This document shows positions 21,947 to 33,004 of a stretch of DNA of 64,000 nt, piece by piece. Source of the DNA: Parietaria judaica (Eukaryota; Streptophyta; Magnoliopsida; Rosales; Urticaceae); assembly GCA_954871525.1 (NCBI GenBank), contig OX940865.1, forward strand, positions 1,984,001-2,048,000. Direction: 5' to 3'. The notes under the pieces are model-generated. The model had not been told where the DNA came from. It was given only the letters and a program-made list of their open reading frames with translations, and searched no databases. Within the stretch, counting starts at the first letter, position 1, and each line of letters starts with the position of its first letter. The position numbers and the translations under genes are program-made.

Positions 21947-23480
21947 CACATCGCCCTGAAGATGCTCGATCGTAGAGTCGCACCTCTCCAATGAAGCCAT
22001 TAAAGGCGCGATCTAGTTCTTCCCCACACGGAGTTCCTCCTCGACGGCTCGAAGACCCTAACCCTGGAAACCTTAACCTCAAGTCTCGCCTTGGTCACAT
22101 CTATTTGCAGCGCATCGCACTCCACGCAAACCTTCTTCAAGACGGCCTACAAAGATGCAAACACGTTGCAGGAAGCTTGAAGAGCTCGAGCCACATCTAG
22201 CGACAAAATAAACGTCTGGAAGACAAACGACGAGCATAAGGAAGTATAAAACAACGAATTAAACATGAATGCCGAAAAGTATGTACCCTCCCTTGGCAAA
22301 AGGAATCATTGACTATTAGCGTTGAATCTCGAGTATCCACCGCCGACGCAAATGCCCGAGGACGAAGGTCAGATACGCTCCCTACACAAAGGCGTTTGAG
22401 ACTGACCGAGCGCTCGACGCCTGGCAAACTATTAGAGCTAGGAGCGTCGCCGCACAAAGCAAGGCGGTAGGAGCATGCACATTGCCTTGAGAAACACCCC
22501 CTGAGGATGCAAATTAGGGCGATACCTCATCATGACCAGCAATATGCCTATGAACATGAAAAGAAGAACCCTCGACCTTATCAACGGACGGCAAACATGA
22601 ACGGCGAAAAGAACAAGCCTTTTCCGATGAAAATCTCTGCTTCAAAAGTCAAAAGGTATGATTGTCCACACCTTTTCCAGATGGCTTCCTAACAGGAGCA
22701 ACAAGAGTGACATGAGAAGCGGCAGAAGCGCAAGGACGCATCTGAGGAACAAACTTCCTTAATGCCCCTCGTCGGAGAAGCACAAGAATTGTCAAGCTCC
22801 GCAGGAGGAAGCACCCGAACAGGAACTGGAACAAACAAATCCGCCTCATAAACGTCAATAAAGCCACCTAGCGAGTCTCTAACAAACCTGTTTGGATCCA
22901 CCACCATGGCTTACTGAATAAAAGCATGCTATCCTTCTTTACGAACTTGCTGATTAAGCACCCAAAGGCTCCTTAATCGGACGTATGCTCATACGAAGGA
23001 CACAATGGATGCTGGCCGAAGTCAAAGGGAGACGAGCGCAGGAGATGTGCTTGACCCCAAACCTACCAACGACGCCATTTGGAGTCCACTATGTTTTGAG
23101 GTACCTCCATGCAAATATACGAGGAAGACACCACATACGCCTTATGATCTTCGCCAGGAAAATAGAGGCAAAAGGCTGTACGAAACCTCTCAACCGTCAA
23201 AGGACAATGAGAGCAACAATTCTCTCTGAGCGTCTCAGCAGCATGAGGACCCTCGCCAACGGAAAAGCCCACGACGGTTAGACCCTCACCTAAGCTCCAT
23301 CCTCAGAAATGGACGCTTCATCGACAAAGTTATATTCAGCGCCCTGCTCCTCAATGACATCTGGTACTTCGTCATCAACAAACACTACGTAAGAAGCCTT
23401 GTCAAGGACCAAAGGCTCAGAGCCACGTTTGCCGGAAGATCCACCACAAGTTGACGAGCCACCCTCAAAGTATTCAACAC
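21947..23480 (-). pseudogene. F1 antisense ORF, N-terminal and central part
   Basis: Minus-strand frames, joined across stops, give an acidic start (SEPLVLDKASY, about 23430), a region around SSYICMEVPQ and SPFDFGQH (about 23130-22960), GGFIDVYEADLFVPVPV (about 22850) and, at the low-coordinate end, an Arg/Glu-rich coiled-coil part. F3 (54640-54941, plus) and F2 share these landmarks. The central part resembles the putative gypsy-type domain often seen in such extra ORFs. Copia B splits it from its C-terminus at 14651-15114. Confidence 0.65.
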
Positions 23481-23489
23481 ACCTGAAGA

Positions 23490-24240
23490 ATCACCCTAAT
23501 ATTATTTTATCCCTTTTATTTTTTGAAGTATTAAGGCTCACATCTGCCCAAAATCGCGAAAACTAGGCCTGACAAGGTGATGTTTGCGATTTTTGATAGC
23601 CAAAAAAAATTAAAAATATGTTTTTATTCGTTCTTAAGTTAAAAAGGCTATTTCAAATATTATTAAAAAGCCTTGAAAATTAAATTTTCAAACTTTATAA
23701 AGTTTCATTTTTAATTTTCAAACATGAAAATCAAATTAAAATCATTTTCCTTGGTTATTATTACAATTAAATTTGCGTATTAATTACAGAACTTTTTAAA
23801 GTTTACAAATTAATGCGTAATTACTATTTCAGAAAGTAATTATTTAATTTCTCATTTATTATGTCACTTGATTTCGTTTATTTATTTTTTGATTTATTCG
23901 TTGGAGTTCAAAATTAATTTAAAGCCTTAATTTTACAAAGTTTGCTAATGAATATCAAAAAGTCGATATATCAAATAAATCACAAAAAAGTGACCTTTAG
24001 ATTATTGAATCATTTATATATCTTCTAAAATATTTAAAAGTGTTCAAGTTATTTAAACTTATGCAAGATGCATTTTTGAAATAATTTTGACGAAACTCAA
24101 TTAAAGGAAATTCGTAGTTCCCTGGGATGACCAAGAGGAGACTAACATCTTTGAAAACCCCGACCTTTGCCAAATAACACGAGTTACCGCAGGTTTTTGA
24201 ATATAAAGTTTCTCGCGCAATATAATCTCCCAGCAAGGCT
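23490..24240 (+). repeat. F-family LTR region between F1 and F2
   Basis: Very AT-rich. It is homologous to the reverse complement of 53130-53830 (F3). A conserved part near 24165-24225 (GCCAAATAACACGAGTTACC, then GTTTCTCGCGCAATATAATC) matches 53185-53125 on the minus strand. Exact LTR ends are not clear. No gene is seen. Confidence 0.65.
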
Positions 24241-24309
24241 CTTTGCGAGATCCCCCTACAAGCTTGGTGGCGAGGTACCGCTTGAGGTACGCTGGTCAAT
24301 GAAACAGAA

Positions 24310-25010
24310 GAGCAATGATGTAACCACTTCGTCGAAGTATCCAATAGAGTACACGACTACTTAGCCAACGATGACGCATCGCCTTCATCGACGGAGTTCA
24401 AAATGGGGAGTTCTTAATATTCCTCGTGAAGGAAAGGCCATCAACTATGAAAGAGCTCATGACGAGAGCCGCTCAGCACATCTCTGTGAAGGAATACCTT
24501 ACCAGCGGGAAATCAACAGAGCCAAGACGCAATCAATGAAGCAAGGATCGCGCCCCCGATGAGTTGAAGGGGAATAAAAGTCGCACTGATGACAACCGAA
24601 ATCGAATAGCGAAGCCGCAAGGAGGTTATACCAGGAGGAGACCATTCCGCTTCGACATGAAGGACTACACGCCACTGGAAACCACTCAAGACGGAATCTT
24701 TGCCATGCACGACAATAAGTTAAAGGACCTTACTCGCTGCAGAGGCTATGAAATGATAAGATACGATACTGCCAATTCCATCGTGACTATGGTCACATGA
24801 CGTCACAGTGTGTCGAGCTAAGGAGTCAAATCAAATATCTGATCCAGGAAGGGAAGCTCAAGGAGTTCTTCAAGAAGCTTATGGTGATCCATGAAGGCAT
24901 GCAGACTTCGGTTCTCAACGATGATGCAACCGACGCCTCAAGGAGACGATCGAGGAAAAGCTATTTTGGCGACCACGTTGAACGTCGTGTCAACAATCAT
25001 CGGAAGGCCT
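24310..25010 (+). pseudogene. Gypsy F2 gag remnant
   Basis: It starts in mid-gag, at the point corresponding to about 11950 in F1. It shows FLIFLVKERPSTMKELMTR-like sequence in joined frames (about 24400-24470), then the zinc-knuckle region YCQFHRDYGH with SQCVELRSQIKYLIQEGKLKEFF (24770-24870, split over two frames). The knuckle Cys lost in F1 is kept here. Frameshifts and stops break it. Confidence 0.72.
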
Positions 25011-25070
25011 AGAAATGGAGACTTAGGCGAAAGCTGACAAACCGATGAACGCGCAACAGAGAAAGGATGG

Positions 25071-25620
25071 TTGCCGAACCAGGTTAACCTCATGGGCACA
25101 ACACCTCCAATATGCACTGGCGAAGCCATCACATTTAGCGATGATGAAGCTCTCACCATCGACCACTCGCACAACATTGCCATCGTCGTCAAAGCACAGA
25201 TCGCCAACAAAATGGTAAGGAAAATCCTCATCGACAATGGGAGCTCAGCGGACATAATCTTCAAGATGGCCTTCGACAAGAAGAAACTGGGCCAAATCAA
25301 AGCCAGCATAGTTCACACACTATTATTTGGTTTTGAAGGAGAACGTGTGACGATTGATGGATCCATCAAACTGCGGATGATGTTCGGGGCTAAAGACGGA
25401 CAGAGGGTGACTTGAATGGTGAGCTATCTCATTGTCGCCATGCCTTTTTCATACAACGTTATCATAGGGAGGCCCAGTATCAACTAGCTTCAAGCCGTGA
25501 CATCCACGTATCACCTACTAGTCAAGTTCTCAGTGCCAAGCACAATTGGAGCCATTATTGAAAGTCAGGCCGAGTCACGACCCTATTACAGAAAAGGTGT
25601 GAGACGAAGTACAACCACAA
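25071..25620 (+). pseudogene. Gypsy F2 protease
   Basis: The best preserved protease of the three F copies. ITFSDDEAL at 25130, then the aspartic protease active site ILIDNGSSADIIF at 25220-25260, with both Asp residues of the motif present. LLFGFEGERVTIDGSIKL follows near 25320. A stop (TGA for Trp or Arg) interrupts at 25415, and the reading resumes to YNVIIGRP (25455) and KFSVPS. Confidence 0.85.
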
Positions 25621-25629
25621 CAACGATTG

Positions 25630-26420
25630 CCGCCATAAGGAAATGAGTCAACAAACTCAGCATCGCAAGCAAAGGAGTAGGAGCAACAAGGAATTCAACG
25701 AATATCATCGGTCTAAAAGTGATATTCACCGTCCTATGACGATAAGAGAAGAACCTGGACCATGTCAGAAAGGCGAAAAAAGCCAAACCAAGAGATTATC
25801 CCAACTACACAACGTACAGACACCTCGTTGGCAAGTTGTTTGCCTACCTAAGCCGAATCAAGTGGAAAATCAACCTCGCCAAGTAAAGGAATGAAGAAAA
25901 TCATCAACCATGGGTCGCCAAGGAAAGAGAAGCAAAGGCTTACTTAGTCACCAAACATGCTCTCGATGTCAAAACCTTGGTAACTGAAGGAAGAAGAAAG
26001 GCGAAGGTCGCGCCGCCAAGCAGATGAACCGATCCCAACGGGCCGGTATGGAACATGCAAGTCAACGGAATAGCCGGTAACACCAATGTAGGAGCAGGAA
26101 TAATCGTCACTAGCCCTCAAGTAGAAGGGTCCAAGTATGTGATCAAGTTCAAATTTATAATCTCATACGGCAAAGCAGAATGTAGAACGTTAGTTGCTGT
26201 CTTGAACCTCACCGAAAGGCTTGCCGTGGAAAATCTACATGTACACTGCAGCTCACAGAGGATCGTAAGCGAGATGAACGGGAGATTACAAACAAAGGAA
26301 GACATCATGCTGACATCGTTGAAGGAAGTTATGAACAGCCTCCATTCATTCACATCGTACGAGGTCACTTGGATTCCTAAAACTGCCAACGGCAAAGAAA
26401 CCACCCTAGCTCGAGCAATG
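25630..26420 (+). pseudogene. Gypsy F2 collapsed RT and RNase H
   Basis: A segment of about 130 codons lies where RT should be: EKNLDHVRKAKKAKPRDYPNYTTYRHLVGKLF-like sequence in two overlapping frames, with KINLAK (25710-25890). TTYRHLVGKLF resembles the RT motif ATYQRLVNKMF, but FMDAFSGY and YIDD are absent. RNase H follows from 26055: MQVNG (VDG expected), GAGIIVTSPQ, GKAECRTLVAVLNL, HCSSQ (SDSQ expected) and YEVTWIPKTANGKETTLARAM. Two catalytic Asp positions are changed. No integrase follows. Confidence 0.8.
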
Positions 26421-26549
26421 CCAAACATAAACCAACTGTCTATGGACAACCTACTTTCTACGGACAACCCAATGTCTATGGAAAACATATATTTGCAGGT
26501 TACAAAACGGGTGACGACCCTACAATCGCGATAGACTGCACTCCCAAGA
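26421..26549 (+). repeat. F2 hypervariable spacer with 18-bp minisatellite
   Basis: Three 18-bp units (26432-26485) with core CTATGGACAA, then ATTTGCAGGTTACAA and the conserved GGGTGACGACCC (26507-26520). It occupies the same place as the F1 and F3 minisatellites. Confidence 0.75.
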
Positions 26550-28346
26550 CCACCACAACGTGCCACGATGCGCATACTTGACAAGAAAACGTATGAACAC
26601 ACTCAATGTTAAAATTATACAAAAAATGCAAATGTAATCAATAAATAGGCAACATGAAAAGGAAAAATTGGTCGAGCAAGCTAGAAAGGAAAAAAGTAAG
26701 GCTATAAGAAGCCCAAAAATATGTATGGAAAGCGTAAAAAGTGAGCGAAAGAGAAACTTATCTCTGGGAAGCACCAAGCTTAGCGGCTCCACATCACAAA
26801 CGGATTCTGGAGCACCAGGAACGTCAAGGAACCTGAAGGCAAGAGAGAGATGGTCGTTCTCCTGAAGATTGGCTGCCTGGCAATCAATGAAGCCCGACCA
26901 CTGCAGCTAATTGGGAGCCGCATGGTACGTCACTTCTCTCTCAGCTAGACTCGCATCAGCATCCGTCTTCAGCTTAGCATATGAGAAAGCAGTCTAAGAT
27001 GATCACTCCGAAGATGCTCTATCCAGGAGTCACGTCGTGCCAAACAAGCTTTCAACGCCGCAACTTGGTCCTTCATTGCACAACGCTTGTCTTCAACGGC
27101 TCGATGACCCTCGCGCACGCCATCAACTCTAGAAATCTTGATTGTAAGCCCCGTCTTGGTCACATCACCCTGAAGTGCATCACGCTCGGCAACGACTTTC
27201 TTCAAGACAGCCTTCAAAGACGTACATAGGGTATTGGAAGCTTTAAGAAGGCGAGCCACCTCCACCAACTTAATCAAGGCCTAGAAAACAAACGACGAGC
27301 TTGGAGAAGAATAATACGACAAATTATGAAGAATCGCTGAAAAGTACGTACCCTTGTTTGGCAAAGAGAGTCCCCAGCTACCGACACCAAATCTAGAGCA
27401 TCCACCGTTGAAAAAAACGCTCGACGACAAAGACAATGCATGCTCCCTACACAGAGGGACTTGAGATTCACTACACAATCAACACTTGACGAACCACCAG
27501 ACTCAGGAGCCTCGCTATATTGGGAATCGTAGTAAAAGCAGGCGTGTCATGCCAAGAATCGCCCACTTAGGCCACAACTGTATATGATTACCCACCAAGA
27601 CCACTGCTATGCTGGCTAACCGCACGAGGAAAGCCCTTAGTCTTTCCAACAGACTATAAACGAGAATTGCTAGAAAAAAATTCCTTCTCGGACGATAATC
27701 TCAGCTTCAAGAGACGCAAGATACGTTCATCAAGACCCTCGCTAGACGATTAGAGAACTGGAGCAACATAAGTAGCGGTAGAAGTTTGAGGACACATTTG
27801 GGGAAGAAACTTCCTAAACGCCTCTCAGGAACTAGAAGAACCTGCACAATGATGAAAAAAAACATATCGAGTGTAGACCAAGCAAAGGAATTATACCTAC
27901 AAGAGTCGACAAAGATCGAGCAGCAAAAGAATGGTCAGTCGCCGAAGAAGTACGCCGCTCAGGAACATGAACCTTCACCCTAGATGAAGCCCTCGCCAGA
28001 GAAGAACGACGAGCATATGCCCTCGAAGAAGGACAAACAACTTCCCTCGGAGAAGCGTAAATAATATCACCCTCCACCGAAGGAAGCACCTAAAGAGGAA
28101 CCGGAGTGAACGAGTCCGCCTAATCCACATCGACGAAATCACCCAGCAAATCTGCAATGAAGCCTACCTGGATCCATAGATTAGACTCCATAATGGAAAA
28201 CATGTTACCCTTCTTCACCAACTTCAAGATCACGCTCGCAAAAGTCCCCGAACCGGAATTATGCTCATATGACGGATGTAGTAGATGAGAGCTAAAGTCA
28301 AACGGAGACGAGCCAAGGAGAGGCGCCAGAGCCCAAACCCAATGAT
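26550..28346 (-). pseudogene. F2 antisense ORF, C-terminal half with coiled coil
   Basis: On the minus strand, SSPFDFSSHLLHPSYEH at about 28280, LGDFVDVDEADSFTPVPL near 28130, a basic Ser/Arg-rich part (28030-27850) and a long helical stretch at 27277-26969 with heptad-like Leu, Lys and Glu spacing (LKAVLKKVVAERDALQGDV, EDKRCAMKDQVAALKACLA). It ends with ENDHLSLAFRFLDVPGAPES (about 26850-26790). Several stops are present. The N-terminal half is at 47428-48230, on the far side of gypsy E. Confidence 0.7.
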
Positions 28347-28920
28347 TGTTGATGTGCAAAATCAACTATCTCGATGAATTTGATTAAATATGAGTTTTGA
28401 CTATCAGGATGACAGTAGAAAAAAGTAGATAGTATCTGATTGCGTAGAATGTGATTACAAAGAAAATAACAATGAATATCTAATTGATCGTGCTTCTTAA
28501 GTAAAACTCGTTTCCTACTTATATCATATCCCCCATCTCGTATTCCTCTTATTCTTGCTTTTAACGGCTAGTTGAGTTGAATCTGCCCCTCCATTTGAAT
28601 GTAAACACGTGTAAGGACATCGCTGCTTTCCTTAAAGATGAATTTTTCGTTGCTTACTATTCCTGCGGGGAACGTGGTTGAGGAGGTCTTCGTGGGCCTA
28701 GTCTTTTGGAAGGCTGGGGTTATCGGTGACCGAGTTTGGAAGAATCCTTCTGATGGGCTGAGTATGTCGGGCTATGCGTTGGGCTGTGTATTGGGCCTGG
28801 CTGCTTCCTGACTGGCCCGAATTATATTGATACCATATTACAATGTGTCGTTTAGTCATGCGAGTGCAGTTTATGGTCTCCATGTCGTTTCTTCATAGAG
28901 GATGAAAATCCACATCATCA
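28347..28920 (-). repeat. 3' LTR of gypsy E
   Basis: 574 bp, with imperfect terminal inverted ends (TGATGATGTG and CACATCAACA on the minus strand). It has a 51-bp segment (about 28796-28846) that the 5' LTR lacks. A purine-rich tract, AGTGGGAGGCTCAC on the minus strand (28921-28934), lies next to it. Confidence 0.9.
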
Positions 28921-28934
28921 GTGAGCCTCCCACT

Positions 28935-30274
28935 GCATTGAGCAAGGGTTGGTCAATGGACTTTATGTCGTTTCAACCATGTTGAATTTTTCTTCAAACC
29001 ATAAAAGGATATAAAGATTCAAGGTATTTTTGCCATCAAAATTTTTTAGAGAAAATTCTCATTTCTTTTGGCGCGATCTTTCGTTGAGGTGTGGAAATTC
29101 AATTCGAATTAATCTGTTACAAATGAAAACGATAAGTTGGGGCGTGGGTTTTGCATGGACTGCATACATGGCGTGCACAGATTGGCTGAACATGTGTTTT
29201 CTTCCTTTCGGTCCTTCGCGCCGAGCTTCGAGCCAATCAAGACCTTGATTTGACAACGGTCTGGGTCGAGGGAGTCTAAGGCTAGCACGCCTATTTCGGA
29301 GGTAATGAGGGCCTATTTAACCGTTTCAGTTCTCAATGCCATGATTACTTGGCAGTTATCGAGGTCGTGGGAGAGTGGAGATTGAAAAGTGGTTTTGCAG
29401 AGGTGAGTTTGTAAACCCTTAACATGCGTTTTGTCATTCATTTCCTTCGCATCTTTTCTTCTCTCTTTCTCTCGTCAAGAAATTAAAAATTTCTGGCTCT
29501 GGTTCAAAGAATGATTTGGTCCAGGCAGACAGTTCCCTTTCTACGATTACATCGGCTTACCTCAGGGATCTCCGGAGTCTGTACAATGTCCCCGATTTTA
29601 TCAAGAGAGAGGCTCTGGGCCTGATAGATTGTTCCTTTGATGAGAAACCGGAGTTTTCATGCATTTACCAGGCTTTCCTCGAAGCTGGGGTTGAGCTCCC
29701 CCCTTCCCGACGTGATTGTCGAGTTCCTCAAGTACGTTGGTCTGGCTCCGGGGCTGCTGGTCTCAAACGCTTACCGGAACTTAGTATCCTTAGGTGTTAT
29801 GGCTTGGGAGAACAGGATGGTCCTCACGGTTGAAGATCTCGTCCGTCTTTACTATCCGAAGGGAGCCAGAAAATCTTCGGGGAGGTTCTTATTAAATGGG
29901 AGATTGGGGAAAGTTCTCAATGGGACTCCCGATGCGCGTGGAGGGTGAACGGAGAGATTTTTCTACTTCCGAGATAACCGCAACGGGCTGTTGAAGCTCC
30001 CGAGATGAAGCTCTAGCCCTGGTGGGCCTTACGGACTTATCTGAACACTCTTCCTATTTCTATTTTTGTTGCTTCTTATTTTCTTGGCCTTATCTCGTTG
30101 TTTCTTTTTTGTCAGTGGCCAAAATTGTGGTGCCGGAGGCAGACTCTCAATTTCGAGGTCTCAGGAAGACGTTGGTTCCAAAAGGCGGCATAGACTAGAG
30201 CGAGTTTCCGATTAGTAGGATCTGAAGCTCTGGTTATTGGAAGTTCCGGAACGACGGGGGTCAGGTGTTCTCGG
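28935..30274 (+). pseudogene. Gypsy E antisense ORF, N-terminal half
   Basis: It runs opposite to E pol. After a TATA-like ATAAAAGGATATAAAG (about 29003) and a possible 3' splice site (TCTCTCGTCAAG, 29479), it reads ISGSGSKNDLVQADSSLST, LRDLRSLYNVP and IYQAFLEAGVELP, then after a frameshift near 29690 PLPDVIVEFLKYVGLAPGLL (29703-29760) and DNRNGLLKLPR (about 29975). This resembles the putative gypsy-type domain of Tat extra ORFs. A probable intron runs from about 30020 to CTTTTTTGTCAG (30116), followed by KIVVPEADSQFRGLRKTLVP. Copia C interrupts at 30274. Confidence 0.7.
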
Positions 30275-32990
30275 TGTTGGACATATGTTTCCTTAAACAA
30301 TATATTTATCCATTTGTAAAAGATTATGACATGTCATTGAATAAAGATGGTACTTATTATAGTTTCTGGTAGAGTAAATAGAATGTTTGTTTCCTTAAAT
30401 TTCATAAAGGATGCAATTATGTTATTATTATCACAACAGAGTCAATGTTAGGAAGAACTAATAATTATAATAAATGAACTTAAAAATGTTCGTGACCTGA
30501 TTAACTGGGTGGGAGCCCATTAATCGTATGAGGTCATTACTATGACCAAGTGATAATCCTATTCTGGATTATGTGTGTCTCACACTCACTAGAAGTGCAT
30601 TAAGTGTGAAGTGTCTTCACACTGGACTGGACCTGACTTAAACTCAAGAAGTTATCATATAAGACCGTCACTGATAACTTATAGTTGAGTCATAAAATGA
30701 TGATCAAATGCATATTAGTTCTAAGTCCTGAGTGGTCTTGAGTCCGAACTGCTGGCTTGATTGTTCTTTGATTTAACTGTTAAAGAACACAAGTTTTTAC
30801 TGTTGTTCCTAACACTATTATTTTGGGAACTTGATAGTCAGTAGTAAGGGTAGCTTGATCATAAACATGGGCATCACACAGCTCTCTTCAGAGTCATGAT
30901 GATTCCCTTTATTATCGGTGGTGAGAAGTGAGAGGTACCTGTGCGCTACTTATGAATCGAAACGATAAGTTGGTTACTCACAATATTACTGACTACGTGA
31001 AGGAGGAAAAATGTAATGAGGTGCAATACGGTAAACACCGCCTGCTCATGTGTGAGTCGTCAAGTGAAAGAACAATAACCCGAATTTGATTGTATCAATG
31101 GGCACCCTGCTATATAAAGGGAATAATATAAACCGTATTATTAAAGAGTGCAGCCTCAGGTCTATAGTGGAATCACTTCGAGGTTTGACGAACAACTAGG
31201 AGTTCATTAGAGCTTAAGTGATACGGGTCCATGGTCCCTAGGATAGCTCCGTAACAAATGATACGTACGTGATTAAAATACATTATGGATGATGTTTAAT
31301 CTTTTGGCTAGACTTATAAAATTGTGGTAGACATCAGATAGTTTTATCGTCAGCGTGGCAAAAGTACCATATCTTGGTACACAAAATTAAGTATAAATTA
31401 AAACATAGAATTTAGATTTTATATCAGACTTTTGTTGTTGGAAATTAAATTCTAAGCAACTTTTCTTTTTGAACCAAGTCATTTCGACTTACGGTTTGTG
31501 ATTTATGGATTTTGTAAGTTTATGATCAGTTCGATAAACTATGAAATTAAATCACATGTCACGAATTTAAATGATGGTGTGGCACCATTAGATTTTAATG
31601 TGTGATATTGAGACCAGGAAACATTAATATAATTTAATTATTAATATCCTATTAATAATTACTTAATAATTAATATATTTATATTAATAAAAAAAAATAT
31701 ATTGGCGGGATTATTAATTATTTGGTTATAGGAAACCCTAGCTAATTCGAATGGTATGTTTCGGACATACCATATTTGCGGCATAAGTACAAATTGTTTT
31801 GGTATTTTTGCAAATCCCTAAAATAAATTTAATCCATTCGATTGGTTATGATTTTATGTCAACCGTTTGATTAAGATAATTGATTTTAACCCTAATGATA
31901 ATTCAAAATTCATAGCTTGGTGACCAAGCTTAGTTATTTCGAATTCGGTTAATTCATTTTATCGGTTGGATCGGTTCTAAGATTTAATCTTTACCGTCGG
32001 ATTAGAAATTAATTAATATTATATATATCATATATAATTCGAATAAATGAGGATAAGGAATTCGAACTAGGGTTTTGATAAAACCCTAGGGTATTTGATT
32101 TTATCCCTAAATGATTTGATCCATTAGATTTGTTTAAGATTTATTTTTAACCATTGGATCTAGATAATCATTAAATAATTCAAATTTTATTATTTATGAA
32201 TATATATAATTCGAATTTTACAATATGAAGATAGATTAAATATTTTGATCTTATCATGTGCTTGTTATTTAATTAAATACATAATTGATTATATTCATTG
32301 GATTTAGATGAGATTAAATCTAGACCATTGGATTGGAATAATTAATTATATTTAATTATAAAAATTCGAAAAAGGGAGGGAATATCTCCAATTCAGTTAC
32401 ATTCTGAGGCCTATAAATAGGAAGCTCATTCTACACATTTTTCACACATTCCCCAGAGCGAAAACTCGAGCTCTCTCTCTCTCTCTCTCTAGGGTCTGCG
32501 GGTTTTCTGTTTCTGATCTCTTTTTCGGGTTGGCTTAGGAGACATTTTCTCCGGTAGCTTAAAAAGAACCATCAGTTTAATTTTGCGACGGAGTCCTGCC
32601 GGCGAAGCCCATGATTCGGTAGGAAGAGTCCAGGAGAATATCCCGGAAGATCACAGGAGTTTCCCCTCAGCCCTCGGCGAAACCCTGCCGAGATTCGAAG
32701 TGCGCAACCGAGATAATCACTAGAGGGAAGTCCTTATGCATTGGGTCAGTAAATGCAACCATTTACTGCTTTCTATTTATTTCCTATTCGACTAGTCTAT
32801 TAATAATGTTTATGAAATATTAAATTCGTAATATTTATCGGATCTTGTTGAAATGGCAATTACCTGATATCCGTGTTGTCAAGCCGGTAACAAGTTTTCC
32901 GCTTTAAAATAATTTTTTAAATGTCATCGAGACGGCTCGGAGGCATATTTCGTGGTAATGAAGTCGGGAATGAAACCCCGATTCCCAACA
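30275..32990 (+). repeat. 5' LTR of copy C
   Basis: TGTTGGACATATGTTTCC to ATTCCCAACA, 2716 bp. TATA box GCCTATAAATAGG near 32411, then a (CT)n-rich leader (32466-32492). Confidence 0.93.
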
Positions 32991-32992
32991 AT

Positions 32993-33004
32993 TGGTATAA
33001 GAGC
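32993..33004 (+). other. Primer binding site, tRNA-Met type (copy C)
   Basis: TGGTATAAGAGC, one mismatch from the consensus TGGTATCAGAGC, two bases after the LTR end. Confidence 0.88.

Larger units (their letters stand above)
11660..24240 (+). mobile_element. Tat-like gypsy F1 (5' end missing, 3' LTR region present)
   Basis: The order on the plus strand is gag remnant, protease remnant, collapsed RT, RNase H remnant, hypervariable spacer, antisense ORF and LTR region. Copia B (15115-21946) splits the antisense ORF. The 5' LTR is not seen. Homologous modules in the same order occur in F2 and in F3 (minus strand). The LTR region at 23490-24240 is followed directly by F2 gag, so F1 and F2 look like a head-to-tail pair sharing one LTR. 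Confidence 0.72.
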
